From the NCBI GenBank assembly GCA_025357235.1, contig JANXPQ010000174.1, positions 1 to 34,123 on the forward strand: a stretch of DNA of 34,123 nt, in the 5' to 3' direction. The notes beneath the pieces are model-generated. The model did no database searches, had not been told where the DNA came from, and was given only the letters and a program-made list of their open reading frames with translations. Shown here in pieces: positions 17,597 through 26,884 of this stretch. Source of the stretch: Betaproteobacteria bacterium (GTDB lineage: Bacteria; Pseudomonadota; Gammaproteobacteria; Burkholderiales; JACQAP01). Numbering within the stretch: position 1 is the first letter of the stretch; each line of letters opens with the position of its first letter. A program made the position numbers and the translations under genes.

Positions 17597-18064
17597 ATGC
17601 AAAACCATCCAAGTCGTTTGCTGCTGGTTCTGGCGCTGTTCTGGATCGGGATCGCGCCCGCCGCGGAAAATTTCACGCTGACCGATGCGCAAGGTAAATC
17701 GCACAGTCTTGCCGATTACCGCGGCAAGTGGGTGATCGTGAACTTCTGGGCAACCTGGTGCCCGCCGTGCCTGGAAGAAATACCGGACCTGGTGGCGATC
17801 AAGGATTCGCGCAAGGATGTGGAGGTGATCGGTATTGCAATGGAGTTCCAGGACGCCAAGCAGGTGATGCAGTTTGCCGACGGGATGTTCGTCGACTATC
17901 CGATCGTGCTGGGCGATCGCAAGATTTCAGACAGCATCGGCCAGGTCGATGGACTCCCGACCACGTTCATCTACGATCCACAGGGCAAGCTCGCCGAACG
18001 CCACGTCGGCAAGATCACGCGCAAGCAGATCGAGCGCGTGATCGGCGGCAAAAAAGCCGGCTAG
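17597..18064 (+). CDS. Periplasmic thioredoxin-like protein, TlpA/ResA type
   Basis: 155 residues. A signal peptide or N-terminal anchor (MQNHPSRLLLVLALFWIGIA) precedes the thioredoxin fold. The active site WATWCPPC has Cys55 and Cys58, and the cis-proline loop GLPTTFIYDPQG follows. Such proteins reduce disulfides in the periplasm, for example in cytochrome c maturation. No haem-maturation genes are near, so the target is unknown. The ATG at 17597 has a GAGGGA site and lies 7 bases after yihY. The gene converges on the lytic transglycosylase with only 6 bases between stops. Confidence 0.9.
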   Translation: MQNHPSRLLLVLALFWIGIAPAAENFTLTDAQGKSHSLADYRGKWVIVNFWATWCPPCLEEIPDLVAIKDSRKDVEVIGIAMEFQDAKQVMQFADGMFVDYPIVLGDRKISDSIGQVDGLPTTFIYDPQGKLAERHVGKITRKQIERVIGGKKAG

Positions 18065-18070
18065 CCGGAT

Positions 18071-18736
18071 TCAGTTGCCACTGTTATAGCGGGTCGGGGC
18101 AATGATGATGCGCGAACGGCCTTTTTCGTAATCCCAGTCTCCGGCCCAGGCGCGCAGCACGTTATCGGGATAGCGTGATTGGCCGAGCGTCCCGTTATAA
18201 CGCGCCAGGGCGCGAAACGTGTCCCCGCGTTCGATGTTCAGGTAGTGGCGCAGGATCGTGCAGCCGTAGCGCAGATTGGTGCGCAGATTGAACAGATTCT
18301 GATTGCCGTCGCCGATCAGTCTCGTCCAGAACGGCATTACCTGCATGTAGCCTCGCGCACCCGCCTTCGATACCGCGTATTTGCGGAATTTGCTTTCCAC
18401 CTGGATGACACCGAGCACCATTTGCGCGTCGAGCCCGGCCCGTGTTGCTTCGTATTGCACGGTGACGAGTAAATCCTGGCGGGTGATGTCGTCGGGAATG
18501 TGTTTTGCCATCCGCTTCGACATTTCGGCAAGCCAGACGGCGCCTTCCGCTTGCGACTGGAACGCAAGGCGCGGACTGGCGATATCGGCGACGGAGCGAT
18601 GCATCACCGCTTGCACGCTTGCTGACAGCGGTTCGTATTGCTGCTCGCCAGCAAGACAGGTGCGCATGGCCAACGCGCACACGAGCAGCAGCGCAATGCG
18701 CGCCGCGTTTCCGGTTCGTGTGTGCGGCCGTTTCAT
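18071..18736 (-). CDS. Lytic transglycosylase (Slt/MltE-like, periplasmic)
   Basis: 221 residues. There is a signal peptide ([24 protein letters not shown]...). The SLT domain begins near residue 90, with the catalytic glutamate at 114 in [21 protein letters not shown] and the [14 protein letters not shown] motif that defines family 1 transglycosylases. These cleave peptidoglycan to 1,6-anhydromuramic ends. The ATG at 18736 overlaps the proS stop (ATGA), a pairing I associate with betaproteobacteria. No LysM or other wall-binding domain is present. Confidence 0.92.
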   Translation of the reverse strand: MKRPHTRTGNAARIALLLVCALAMRTCLAGEQQYEPLSASVQAVMHRSVADIASPRLAFQSQAEGAVWLAEMSKRMAKHIPDDITRQDLLVTVQYEATRAGLDAQMVLGVIQVESKFRKYAVSKAGARGYMQVMPFWTRLIGDGNQNLFNLRTNLRYGCTILRHYLNIERGDTFRALARYNGTLGQSRYPDNVLRAWAGDWDYEKGRSRIIIAPTRYNSGN

Positions 18737-20442
18737 CGGCAAAGCGATATGAGGTGGCCGGCCGCCTTCTGCAACTCGATCGGGGAGGCGGATTTGTCGG
18801 TGCGGCCCTGATATTCGATCCTGCCTTCCTTCAGGCCACGCTCGCCGATGGTCACGCGATGGGGTACGCCGATCAGTTCCAGGTCGGCGAACATGACGCC
18901 CGGGCGCTCGTCGCGGTCATCGAGCAGCACGTCCACACCCGCGGCCTGCAATTCGTCGTGCAACTGGTCCGCGACCTTTTTGATTTCCGCGTTCTTGCGG
19001 TAGCCGATCGGCGCGATCGCGACCTGGAACGGCGCCATGGGAACAGGCCAGATGATGCCTTTTTCGTCGTTACCCTGCTCGATGGCGGCGGCGACGATGC
19101 GCGAGACGCCGATGCCGTAGCAGCCCATTTCCAGCACCTGCGCTTTGCCGCCTTCGTCCAGGAAAGTTGCTTTCATCGCTTCGGAATATTTGGTGCGCAA
19201 CTGGAAGATGTGGCCGACTTCAATGCCGCGGCAGATCTCGAGCGTGCCCTTGCCGTCGGGGGCGGGGTCGCCGGCAATCGCGTTACGAATGTCGGCGACG
19301 ATTGCCGGCTCCGGCAGATCGCGGCCGAAGTTCACGCCGGTCAGGTGAAAGCCCGTTTCGTTGGCGCCGCAGACGAAATCGCTCATCGCTGCAACCGAGC
19401 GATCGGCGACGACCGTGACATCGGCAGGCATGCCAACCGGGCCTATGTAGCCGGGACGGCAACCGATGCGCGCCTCGATCTCCTTTTCGGTCGCGAAGCG
19501 GAACGAATTGAGGCCGGGCAACTTCGCCGCTTTGACTTCGTTCAGTTGATGGTCGCCGCGCACCAGCAGCATGAACATCCGGTCTTCGTTCACTACCGCG
19601 AGCGCCTTGACCGACTGCGACAACGGCAGGTTCAGGAAGGCGGTTACATCTTCGCAGGTCGTCTTGCCCGGCGTGGGCACCTTCTCCATTTTTCTTGCTG
19701 CGGCTGCGCGCGGCTGTGCCGGTGCCACCGCCTCGGCCAGTTCGACGTTCGCAGCGTAGTCGGACGCAGGCGAATAAGCGATGGCGTCTTCGCCCGAATC
19801 CGCGAGCACATGAAATTCGTGCGATCCGGTGCCACCGATCGCGCCGGTATCCGCCGCCACCGCGCGGAATTGCAGGCCGAGCCGCGTAAAGATGCGCGAG
19901 TAGGTGTCGTACATATTGAGATACTCGCGCTCGAGGTCCTCGTAATTCACGTGGAAGGAGTAGGCGTCTTTCATCATAAACTCGCGCGCACGCATGACGC
20001 CGAACCGCGGCCTGATCTCGTCGCGAAACTTGGTCTGTATCTGATAAAAATTCAGCGGCAGTTGCCGGTAAGAGCGGATCTCCTTGCGGGCGATATCGGT
20101 GATGACTTCTTCGTGCGTCGGGCCGAAACAGAAGTCGCGCTCGTGGCGGTCCTTGATCTTGAGCATTTGCGGGCCGAATAGGTCCCAGCGGCCCGTTTCC
20201 TGCCAGAGTTCGGCCGGCTGCACGGCCGGCATGAGCAATTCCACTGCGCCGGCGCGATTCATTTCCTCGCGCACGATATTTTCGACCCGCCGCAGCACGC
20301 GCAAGCCCAGCGGCATCCAGGTATAGAGGCCGCTGCCGAGTTTTTTGATGAGGCCGGCGCGCAGCATCAGCTTGTGGCTGAGGAGTTCGGCTTCACTGGG
20401 GGCTTCCTTGAGCGTGGAGATGAAGAACTGCGAGGTGCGCAT
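18733..20442 (-). CDS. proS: Prolyl-tRNA synthetase (bacterial type, with editing insertion)
   Basis: 569 residues, normal for the long bacterial form. It charges tRNA(Pro) in the cytoplasm. Seen: class II motif 1/2 region with [25 protein letters not shown] and [23 protein letters not shown], the INS editing domain between motifs 2 and 3 (about residues 230-400, with [20 protein letters not shown]), motif 3 with [17 protein letters not shown], and a C-terminal anticodon-binding domain with [23 protein letters not shown]. The gene is the first of a two-gene operon with the lytic transglycosylase and is divergent from the spermidine-synthase-like gene, with 144 bases between them. Confidence 0.97.
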   Translation of the reverse strand: MRTSQFFISTLKEAPSEAELLSHKLMLRAGLIKKLGSGLYTWMPLGLRVLRRVENIVREEMNRAGAVELLMPAVQPAELWQETGRWDLFGPQMLKIKDRHERDFCFGPTHEEVITDIARKEIRSYRQLPLNFYQIQTKFRDEIRPRFGVMRAREFMMKDAYSFHVNYEDLEREYLNMYDTYSRIFTRLGLQFRAVAADTGAIGGTGSHEFHVLADSGEDAIAYSPASDYAANVELAEAVAPAQPRAAAARKMEKVPTPGKTTCEDVTAFLNLPLSQSVKALAVVNEDRMFMLLVRGDHQLNEVKAAKLPGLNSFRFATEKEIEARIGCRPGYIGPVGMPADVTVVADRSVAAMSDFVCGANETGFHLTGVNFGRDLPEPAIVADIRNAIAGDPAPDGKGTLEICRGIEVGHIFQLRTKYSEAMKATFLDEGGKAQVLEMGCYGIGVSRIVAAAIEQGNDEKGIIWPVPMAPFQVAIAPIGYRKNAEIKKVADQLHDELQAAGVDVLLDDRDERPGVMFADLELIGVPHRVTIGERGLKEGRIEYQGRTDKSASPIELQKAAGHLISLCR

Positions 20443-20586
20443 GCGCCTGATTCCGTTGTCGAAAAGCCGCTATTCTACAGGCCGGCGCCGGTGCGCAACG
20501 ACGCATGCGCCGCTTTTGGCTGCGGTTTTGCGACCCGGATCGGGATGCTGAACGCGGCCAGCCGGTAAATTTTCAGGGAGGCGAAC

Positions 20587-21366
20587 TTGCTCGGAAAGTG
20601 GAAAATCAGCCGTTCGGCGAACCGCGAAGTCAGCGTCGAAGTCAGCGAGAAGAATGGCGTCCGGTCTTTGCACCTGGGCAGCGATACGGTGCAAAGTTCG
20701 ATGAAGCTCGACGATCCGTACGAACTGGTGCTGTCGTATACGCGCGCGATGATGGCGTTTCTGTTGTTTCGCCCGCGCCCCGAACATGTCCTCATGATCG
20801 GCCTGGGAGGCGGTTCGCTGCCCAAGTTCGTCTACAAGCACTTGCCCGGCACCAGAACCACGGTCATCGAATTCGAACCCAAGGTCATCGCCATTGCACG
20901 TCAGTATTTTCATGTGCCGCCGGATGATGAGCGCTTGGTCGTGGAAGCAGCCGAGGGCGGCGCCTGGGTGGCGGCGCATCCCGATTGCTGCGACGTGCTG
21001 ATGGTGGACGGCTACAACGGCAATGAGCAGGGTGCGCAGCTGTGCTCGGAGGACTTCTATGCGAGCGCACGCGCCGCGTTGTCCGACGATGGTGTCCTGG
21101 TGGTGAATCTGTGGAGTTCGGACAGCCGCTACGACGCTTATCTGCAGCGCATCGAAGGGGTATTCGATGCGGTTGTCTGCGTACCGGCGGAAAGACGCGG
21201 AAACGTGGCGGTTCTTGCCTTCCGCCGTTCGCCGGGACAGCCGCGCTGGGACGATTTGCGGGCGGCGGCCCGCTCCCTTCAATCGCTCTACGGCCTTGAA
21301 TTCCTTAAATTTGTGGATGGATTACGGGATCTCAATCCGCGCTCCGCGGCGCGGCTGTTGGTCTGA
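20587..21366 (+). CDS. Spermidine-synthase-like SAM-binding protein
   Basis: 259 residues starting at a TTG with a strong AGGGAGG site. It has the polyamine synthase/methyltransferase Rossmann fold: HVLMIGLGGGSLPKFVYKH (68-86), TVIEFEPKVIAIAR, CDVLMVDGYNG and a CSEDFYASARAAL helix. The canonical GGGDGG of SpeE reads GLGGGS here. The second acidic residue of the DxxDP substrate motif is replaced, and the N-terminal beta domain is short. Aminopropyl transfer is therefore uncertain; it may be a paralogue with another activity. No speD or ODC gene is present. rppH follows 80 bases downstream on the same strand. Confidence 0.8.
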   Translation: MLGKWKISRSANREVSVEVSEKNGVRSLHLGSDTVQSSMKLDDPYELVLSYTRAMMAFLLFRPRPEHVLMIGLGGGSLPKFVYKHLPGTRTTVIEFEPKVIAIARQYFHVPPDDERLVVEAAEGGAWVAAHPDCCDVLMVDGYNGNEQGAQLCSEDFYASARAALSDDGVLVVNLWSSDSRYDAYLQRIEGVFDAVVCVPAERRGNVAVLAFRRSPGQPRWDDLRAAARSLQSLYGLEFLKFVDGLRDLNPRSAARLLV

Positions 21367-21445
21367 TACCGGATAGCGAAACTTCTTTTATGCCGCTATT
21401 TGTGGAAAAATCCAGCCATTGATGAATTGGCTAGTGGTGGCTCAC

Positions 21446-21979
21446 ATGATAGATCGTGACGGCTATCGCCCGAATGTAGGAATCATTCTTTGCAACGTCA
21501 GGAACGAGGTTTTCTGGGGTAAGCGGATCAAAGAGCACGCCTGGCAGTTCCCGCAAGGCGGCATCAAGGGTGGCGAGACACCCGAGCAGGCGATGTACCG
21601 CGAACTCAAGGAGGAGGTCGGCCTCGACCCCTGCCATGTGAAGATCCTTGGGCGCACCCGCGAATGGTTGCGCTATGACGTGCCGCAGAACTGGGTGCGG
21701 CGTGAAACTCGCAGCCAGTATCGCGGGCAAAAACAGATCTGGTTTCTGCTCAGGCTGGTCGGGCGTGATTGCGACGTTTGCCTGCGCCAGTCCGAACACC
21801 CGGAGTTCGACGCCTGGCGCTGGCATGAGTACTGGATTCCGCTGGAAAGCGTCATCGAGTTCAAGCGCGAGGTTTATCAGCGGGCTTTGCAGGAACTCGT
21901 GCGTTACCTCAATGCGTCGCGCGTACGCCGCGAGCAGGATCAGCGCGCGCCGCAGTCCTTTACGTCGCTGGACAGCTGA
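21446..21979 (+). CDS. rppH: RNA pyrophosphohydrolase (Nudix)
   Basis: 177 residues. It removes pyrophosphate from the 5' triphosphate end of mRNA, starting RNase E-dependent decay. The N-terminus [17 protein letters not shown] is the RppH signature and fixes the start at 21446 rather than the upstream in-frame ATGs at 21419/21422. The Nudix box [20 protein letters not shown] spans 38-57, completed by VGL. WQFPQGG and the later [24 protein letters not shown] match the family. It follows the order seen near proS in related bacteria. Its last 20 bases overlap the convergent barstar gene. Confidence 0.95.
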   Translation: MIDRDGYRPNVGIILCNVRNEVFWGKRIKEHAWQFPQGGIKGGETPEQAMYRELKEEVGLDPCHVKILGRTREWLRYDVPQNWVRRETRSQYRGQKQIWFLLRLVGRDCDVCLRQSEHPEFDAWRWHEYWIPLESVIEFKREVYQRALQELVRYLNASRVRREQDQRAPQSFTSLDS

Positions 21980-22412
21980 TCTCGGCAAGCTCCGGCGCCA
22001 GTGCCGGGGTTTCCAACTCGACGACGACGAGCAGAGCTTTTTTTTCGCCTTTCCAGTAATCCGCAGCATCCGCCATTGTGTCCACCGCAGCGGCGAATTC
22101 TTCCGGCTCGGCCCTCGCAAAGCCCGACGCTTCCCGCAGCACCAGCAGCGTGCCGGCGCCATCGCCATGGTTCAGGTCGAGCAGGCAATCGTAAAAGGCA
22201 TCCCAGTTGTGGCCGAAATAGTCGGGAAATTGCAGCGCTCTGGCGATCACATTCAGGACGGCGTTTTTATCGCGGGCTGCAACCAACCTGACCGGCACCA
22301 CCCGCATTTCCATTTGCACTGCGGATTCCAGTGCCCGATCAGGCAAGGGCACATGGCTGCGGAATACCCCGCCTGCGCGCGATTCGATAAGTTTGAGGAA
22401 GTCGGTTTTCAT
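21960..22412 (-). CDS. Barstar-family RNase inhibitor
   Basis: 150 residues with no signal peptide, so cytoplasmic. The barstar core [19 protein letters not shown] (62-80) is intact, preceded by an extra N-terminal region of about 35 residues compared with the 90-residue Bacillus protein. Barstar binds and blocks barnase-type guanyl-specific RNases. Its ATG overlaps the stop of the RNase gene immediately upstream (ATGA), so enzyme and inhibitor are translated together. This protects the cell from RNase that fails to be exported. The 3' end overlaps rppH on the other strand by 20 bases. Confidence 0.9.
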   Translation of the reverse strand: MKTDFLKLIESRAGGVFRSHVPLPDRALESAVQMEMRVVPVRLVAARDKNAVLNVIARALQFPDYFGHNWDAFYDCLLDLNHGDGAGTLLVLREASGFARAEPEEFAAAVDTMADAADYWKGEKKALLVVVELETPALAPELAEISCPAT

Positions 22413-22819
22413 TCGACGATGCGCCTGAAGCTGCGATAGTGGTCTGCGCTGTACCAGAACTGGTTGCTTCCAGCGGCAATGATTCTGCGGGCGCCCCGAT
22501 CGCGGCTGCCCGGGGTCTTCACCGTATATTCCCGGTAAGTGCCGCGTGCTGCGCGCGGTAACCTGCCCTCGCGATTCCCAAACACCGCGCCATCCCTGGA
22601 ATAAGGAAACGACCCCCCCTGCTTGATCAGGGCGAGGGTCTCCTGCGCTTCCCTGGGCAACTCGGCCGTGCGGACCACGCCCCCCGCCCTGGTTGCCGGA
22701 GACCGCGCCGATGCCGGGACGACAGCAGACAGCAGCAATATTCCGAGCAGGCAGGTGCCAACGACTTGCATCAGAGAGAGAGGTTGTCGCGTGTCGTGAC
22801 CTTTCTTCCAATCGTTCAA
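22409..22819 (-). CDS. Secreted barnase-like guanyl-specific ribonuclease
   Basis: 136 residues if started at the TTG at 22819, which has an AAAGG site 8 bases upstream and gives a good signal peptide (basic MNDWKKGHDTRQ, then GTCLLGILLLSAVVPASA). An ATG at 22771 would give a shorter, uncharged leader without a ribosome site. The mature part is a microbial RNase of the N1/Sa/barnase group: YSRDGAVFGNREGRLP, GTYREYTVKTPGSRDRGARR and FWYSADHYRSFRRI. The predicted catalytic set is Glu97, Arg111 or 112, and His127. The downstream overlapping barstar gene confirms the assignment. Confidence 0.9.
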   Translation of the reverse strand: MNDWKKGHDTRQPLSLMQVVGTCLLGILLLSAVVPASARSPATRAGGVVRTAELPREAQETLALIKQGGSFPYSRDGAVFGNREGRLPRAARGTYREYTVKTPGSRDRGARRIIAAGSNQFWYSADHYRSFRRIVE

Positions 22820-23020
22820 GGTATTACCTTTGTACCGTAGGTTCAAACCGGCTCCATCCCGGCTCCAGGCAGCCGTTACGCGGCGTGGCACCGATAATGC
22901 GCGCGAAGAATATGCAAGTAGAAGATTCGCCTTGAAAATCCGGCCGCCGCGAGGTTACCATGACGGCTGTTCGCCGGTCATGAAACGGCCACCGAAATAC
23001 TGTATCGGGGAAATTGTTCA

Positions 23021-23968
23021 ATGGCACGCCGCAACGACTACGACGTAACCGACCAGGTCAACACAACTGACCCGGCTTCGGTCAATGGCGAGGTCAATCG
23101 CATCTTCCTCGAGCTTTATCCGAACGCGTCCACGCATGTCCTTAATCGTTGTTTCCGCGACCTGACGCGCCTGCAGACCGGAGAATATCCCGGTTATCAC
23201 GCCTGCGATACCAGTTACCACAACCTGCAGCATTCGCTCGATGTCACGCTGGCGATGGCGCGATTGATGGACGGATACGAACGCACCCAGGATCGCGGCG
23301 GTGAACTCGGCGCCAGGCTGTTCCGCTTCGGTATCGTCACAGCACTGTTTCACGACATCGGCTACCTGCGCAAAGTCAACGATACGCGGCACAAGAACGG
23401 GGCGGAATACACGCTCAAGCATGTAACCCGGGGTGCCAAGTTCCTCGAAGATTACATGAACCGCATCGGCATGGCCGAACTCGCGCCGATTGCGTCGCGC
23501 ATCATCCATTTCACCGGATACGAAAAGCCGATCGCCAAGATCGACGTGCCGAACCTGACGTTCCGGCTGATCGGCAACATGCTCGGTACCGCCGATATCA
23601 TCGCGCAGATGGCCGATCGCTGTTATCTGGAGAAATGCCGCGACCGCCTGTATCCGGAATTCGTCGAAGGCGGGCTTGCCGCGCGCGATGAGGCCGACCG
23701 GCGCAGCAGCGTGATGTTCAGGTCCGTCGGGGACCTGATGGTGAAGACGCCGAATTTTTACAAGACTGCGACGGTGCGCCTGAACGACCAGCTCGGCCAC
23801 GCGCACAGCTACGCCGGCAAGCACTTCGGCGGACAGAACCTGTACTTCGACGAAATCGACAAGAACATGCAGTACGCATCCGCCGTCGCGCAGCAGGGCG
23901 ACCTGTCGCTGCTGCGGCGCGAGCCGCCGACACCCGGCGAAGAAGCCCAACCACTCGAAATTTACTAG
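23021..23968 (+). CDS. HD-domain phosphohydrolase (PDEase-like)
   Basis: 315 residues. The metal site is visible as YHNLQHSLDV (His67 and His71) and LFHDIGY (His111, Asp112), with a later IHFTGYEKPIAKI helix and LGTADIIAQMADRCYLEK. The YHNxxHxxDV motif resembles the catalytic core of class I cyclic nucleotide phosphodiesterases more than the generic HD family. No sensor, GGDEF or membrane part is attached. The substrate is unknown; a cyclic nucleotide or nucleotide phosphate is likely. The stop shares CTAG with the stop of the convergent oxidoreductase at 23965. Confidence 0.85.
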   Translation: MARRNDYDVTDQVNTTDPASVNGEVNRIFLELYPNASTHVLNRCFRDLTRLQTGEYPGYHACDTSYHNLQHSLDVTLAMARLMDGYERTQDRGGELGARLFRFGIVTALFHDIGYLRKVNDTRHKNGAEYTLKHVTRGAKFLEDYMNRIGMAELAPIASRIIHFTGYEKPIAKIDVPNLTFRLIGNMLGTADIIAQMADRCYLEKCRDRLYPEFVEGGLAARDEADRRSSVMFRSVGDLMVKTPNFYKTATVRLNDQLGHAHSYAGKHFGGQNLYFDEIDKNMQYASAVAQQGDLSLLRREPPTPGEEAQPLEIY

Positions 23969-24972
23969 TTTTTCTTCCGCACGCTCAGCATGATTTTTCC
24001 GACGTGCTCGCTTGATTCCATGAGCGTGTGCGCCGCTGCCGCCTCTTCCAGTCCAAATGTCCGGTAGATCACCGGCCGGATTTTTCCCGCCTCGATCAGC
24101 GGCCATACCTTTTCCCGAAGTGCGCGCGCGACGGTCGCTTTGAACTCCACCGGACGGGGACGCAGCGCCGAACCCGTGATCGTCAGGCGCCGGCGCAGGA
24201 TATCGCTCAGATCCAGTGAAGTCTTGGAGCCTCCCAGAAACGCAATCAGCGACAGCCTGCCGTCAACCGCGAGGCATGCCAGTTCGCGCGGCACGTAATC
24301 TCCACCGACCATGTCCAGGATCACATCGACGCCGTGGCCGCCGGTCAGTTGTTTGATGACGGCGACGAAGTCCTCGGTGCGGTAGTTGATCGCGCGGGTG
24401 GCCCCGAGTTTTTCGCACGCCGCGCATTTTTCGGCCGTGCCCGCCGTGACGAAGACGCGATGCCCCAATGCGCGCGCCATCTGGATTGCGGTGACGCCGA
24501 TGCCGCTCGATCCGCCTTGCACGAGCAGCGTCTCGTCGCCTTTCAGTGCGCCGCGCTCGAAGACATTGACCCAGACGGTGAAGAACGTTTCCGGCAGGCT
24601 GGCGGCTTGTTCCAGCGTCAGGCCTTGGGGGACGGGCAGGCATTGCACCGCGGGTGCGGCGACATATTCGGCGTAACCGCCACCGGTGACCAGCGCGCAA
24701 ACTTCGTCGCTGATCTTCCACTCATTCACTTGTGGCCCCAGCGCGACGATAGTCCCGGCCACTTCAAGGCCGGGGATGTCGGAGGCTCCGGGCGGCGGCG
24801 CATAGCCGCCTTTGCGCTGCAGGACATCCGGACGGTTCACGCCGGCGGCGGCAATCTCTATCAATACCTCGCCTGCCGCGGGTGAAGGGACGGGGCGTCG
24901 ACCGGGACGCAGCACTTCCGGGCCGCCGGGCGTGGAGATTTCGATCGCTTGCATCTGGGACGGAATGGGCAT
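23965..24972 (-). CDS. NAD(P)H-quinone oxidoreductase, zinc-free MDR family (PIG3/QorB-like)
   Basis: 335 residues of the medium-chain dehydrogenase/reductase fold. Seen: QAIEISTPGGPEVL at the start, IPGLEVAGTIVALG, and the NADPH-binding LVQGGSSGIGVTAIQMARALG near 150-170. No cysteine or histidine zinc ligands are visible in the positions used by alcohol dehydrogenases. PIG3-type members reduce o-quinones with NADPH. The start at 24972 is the first ATG; one at 24954 is an alternative. It diverges from the aldo/keto reductase, with a 132-base intergenic region likely holding both promoters. Confidence 0.9.
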   Translation of the reverse strand: MPIPSQMQAIEISTPGGPEVLRPGRRPVPSPAAGEVLIEIAAAGVNRPDVLQRKGGYAPPPGASDIPGLEVAGTIVALGPQVNEWKISDEVCALVTGGGYAEYVAAPAVQCLPVPQGLTLEQAASLPETFFTVWVNVFERGALKGDETLLVQGGSSGIGVTAIQMARALGHRVFVTAGTAEKCAACEKLGATRAINYRTEDFVAVIKQLTGGHGVDVILDMVGGDYVPRELACLAVDGRLSLIAFLGGSKTSLDLSDILRRRLTITGSALRPRPVEFKATVARALREKVWPLIEAGKIRPVIYRTFGLEEAAAAHTLMESSEHVGKIMLSVRKKN

Positions 24973-25104
24973 GATTGAGGGGCTCTTGAATGGATCGGTG
25001 TTTATATCATTTTACGGGTTGGCCCTTTCAAGTTTGCGCCTTGCGGGGGCTTGCGGCATCATTCGGCGCTCTTTCGACGAAAAGCAAATCAGCGGGGGGA
25101 GTCA

Positions 25105-26115
25105 ATGGAATATCGCAAGCTTGGCAACAGCGGGTTGAAGGTTTCGCCATTGTGCCTCGGCACCATGATGTTCGGAGATCGTACCGATGAAAAGGAAGCG
25201 GGCCGCATCGTCGGTTCCGCTTTCGACGCCGGCGTGAATTTCCTCGACACCGCCGACCAGTATGCGAAGGGCGAATCGGAGCGCATTACCGGCAAGCTGA
25301 TCGCATCCAACCGCGATCACTGGGTGCTCGCCACCAAAGTCGGCAATGTCATGGGCCCGGGCCCGAATCAGGTGGGACTCGGACGCAAATGGATCATGCA
25401 GGCGATCGACGCCAGCCTGAAACGCGTCGGCAGCGACTATGTCGACATTTACTATCTGCATCGCGATTTCGACGACGCGACTCTGGAAGAAACGGTCGCC
25501 GCCATGGGCGACATCATCCGTTCGGGCAAGGCGCGCTATTTTGGATTGTCCAACTTCCGCGGCTGGCGCATCGCCGAGATCGTCCGCCTTTGCGAACAGT
25601 TGAATGTTCCGCGTCCGATCGTCTGCCAGCCTTACTACAATGCGATGAACCGCCAGCCCGAAGTGGAAATCCTGCCGGCGTGCCGGCACTACGGCATCGG
25701 CGTCGTGCCTTACAGCCCGCTCGCGCGCGGCGTGCTGACCGGAAAATATAGACCGAAGGAGGCACCGCCGGAAGGCACGCGCGCCGGGCGCGCCGACAAG
25801 CGCATGATGGAAACCGAATTCCGCAAGGAGTCCCTGGCGATCGCGCAGAAGATCCGCGCCTTCGCCGAAAAGAAGGGTACGAGCGCCGGACACTTCGCGG
25901 TCAACTGGGTGCTCAACAACGCTATAGTCACCAGCGTCATCGCCGGACCGCGCACCCTCGAGCAGTGGCAGGATTATCTGAAGGCGCTGGAGTTCAAGTT
26001 CGAACCCAGGGGCGAAGCGCTGGTGGATTCCCTGGTGTCCGTCGGACATCCGTCGACGCCGGGATACAACGACCCGCAATATCCGCTGACCGGACGCGTG
26101 CCACTCGTCGGCTGA
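25105..26115 (+). CDS. Aldo/keto reductase
   Basis: 336 residues, a TIM-barrel NADPH-dependent oxidoreductase. The catalytic tetrad is visible: Asp48 and Tyr53 in FLDTADQYAKG, Lys78 in VLATKVG, and His119 in DIYYLHRDF. Cofactor-binding SNFRGWRIAEI and PYSPLARGVLTGKY are also typical. The start at 25105 has a GGGGGAG site; the upstream ATG at 25051 is rejected. The SDR gene follows after 7 bases, so they probably form an operon. The substrate cannot be deduced. Confidence 0.93.
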   Translation: MEYRKLGNSGLKVSPLCLGTMMFGDRTDEKEAGRIVGSAFDAGVNFLDTADQYAKGESERITGKLIASNRDHWVLATKVGNVMGPGPNQVGLGRKWIMQAIDASLKRVGSDYVDIYYLHRDFDDATLEETVAAMGDIIRSGKARYFGLSNFRGWRIAEIVRLCEQLNVPRPIVCQPYYNAMNRQPEVEILPACRHYGIGVVPYSPLARGVLTGKYRPKEAPPEGTRAGRADKRMMETEFRKESLAIAQKIRAFAEKKGTSAGHFAVNWVLNNAIVTSVIAGPRTLEQWQDYLKALEFKFEPRGEALVDSLVSVGHPSTPGYNDPQYPLTGRVPLVG

Positions 26116-26122
26116 GGCAAAC

Positions 26123-26881
26123 ATGGACAAGGCCCGTGTTGCAGTCGTTACCGGCGGTTCGCGCGGCATCGGACGCGCGATCGTGGAGATGTTGGCGTCG
26201 CGCGGATACCGTGTGCTGTTCACCTATGCTAATCGGCAAAGCGATGCGGCTGCCGTCGAATCCGCGGTGGCGGCGGCAGGCGGCGAAGCGAAAAAATTGC
26301 GCGCCGATGTGTCGGACGCGAAGTCCGCCAAGGCAGTCGTTCAGTCCGCGTTGGATGCATTCGGCCGCGTGGACGTGCTGGTCAACAACGCCGGCACGCA
26401 CTTGCCGGATGTCTCCGTTGCGGATACATCCCCGGAAGAATGGGACCGTGTTCTGCGCGTGAACCTGTACGGAACGTTCCACATGGTCCAGGCCGTGCTG
26501 CCGCACATGCAGGCCCGCAAAAGCGGCAACATCGTCAACCTGTCGTCCAACATCACCAGCCGGTTTGCCGCGCGGAACTGCGTCTATACCGTTTCGAAGG
26601 TCGGGGTCGAAGCGCTGACCCGCATCCTGTCGAAGGAAGAAGGCCGCAACGGCATCCGCGTGAACGCAGTCGCCCCCGGTCCGATCCGCACCGACATGCT
26701 CGAAGAAACGATGGTCAAGATCGGCCCGGAACGCGCCGACGCATTCATCAAGTCGGTGCCGCTCGGGCGCAAGGGCGAGCCGGGCGAAATCGCCGAAGCG
26801 GTGGCCTTCCTTGTTTCCGACGCCGCCAGCTACATGACCGGCCAGATCGTATTCGTCAACGGCGGCGGCCCGGGTAGTTAG
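26123..26881 (+). CDS. Short-chain dehydrogenase/reductase (FabG-like)
   Basis: 252 residues, a classical SDR. The NAD(P)-binding VTGGSRGIGRAIVE is at 9-22, VNNAGTHLPD at about 88-97, and the active-site Tyr155 and Lys159 are in VYTVSKVGVEALTR. The C-terminal YMTGQIVFVNGGG is typical. It resembles 3-oxoacyl-ACP reductases, but the substrate may be another alcohol or ketone. It follows the aldo/keto reductase in the same transcription unit. Five bases after its stop begins the left inverted repeat of the MITE-like element. Confidence 0.92.
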   Translation: MDKARVAVVTGGSRGIGRAIVEMLASRGYRVLFTYANRQSDAAAVESAVAAAGGEAKKLRADVSDAKSAKAVVQSALDAFGRVDVLVNNAGTHLPDVSVADTSPEEWDRVLRVNLYGTFHMVQAVLPHMQARKSGNIVNLSSNITSRFAARNCVYTVSKVGVEALTRILSKEEGRNGIRVNAVAPGPIRTDMLEETMVKIGPERADAFIKSVPLGRKGEPGEIAEAVAFLVSDAASYMTGQIVFVNGGGPGS

Positions 26882-26884
26882 TTG

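Noticed and set aside
18505-20181. A long plus-strand frame opposite proS
   Set aside because: proS is unmistakable on the minus strand. This frame is Arg/His/Asp-rich low-quality sequence typical of antisense shadows.
23018-24106. A 362-codon minus-strand frame opposite the HD protein
   Set aside because: The plus-strand HD protein has its metal-binding motifs and a proper start; the antisense frame has no family features.
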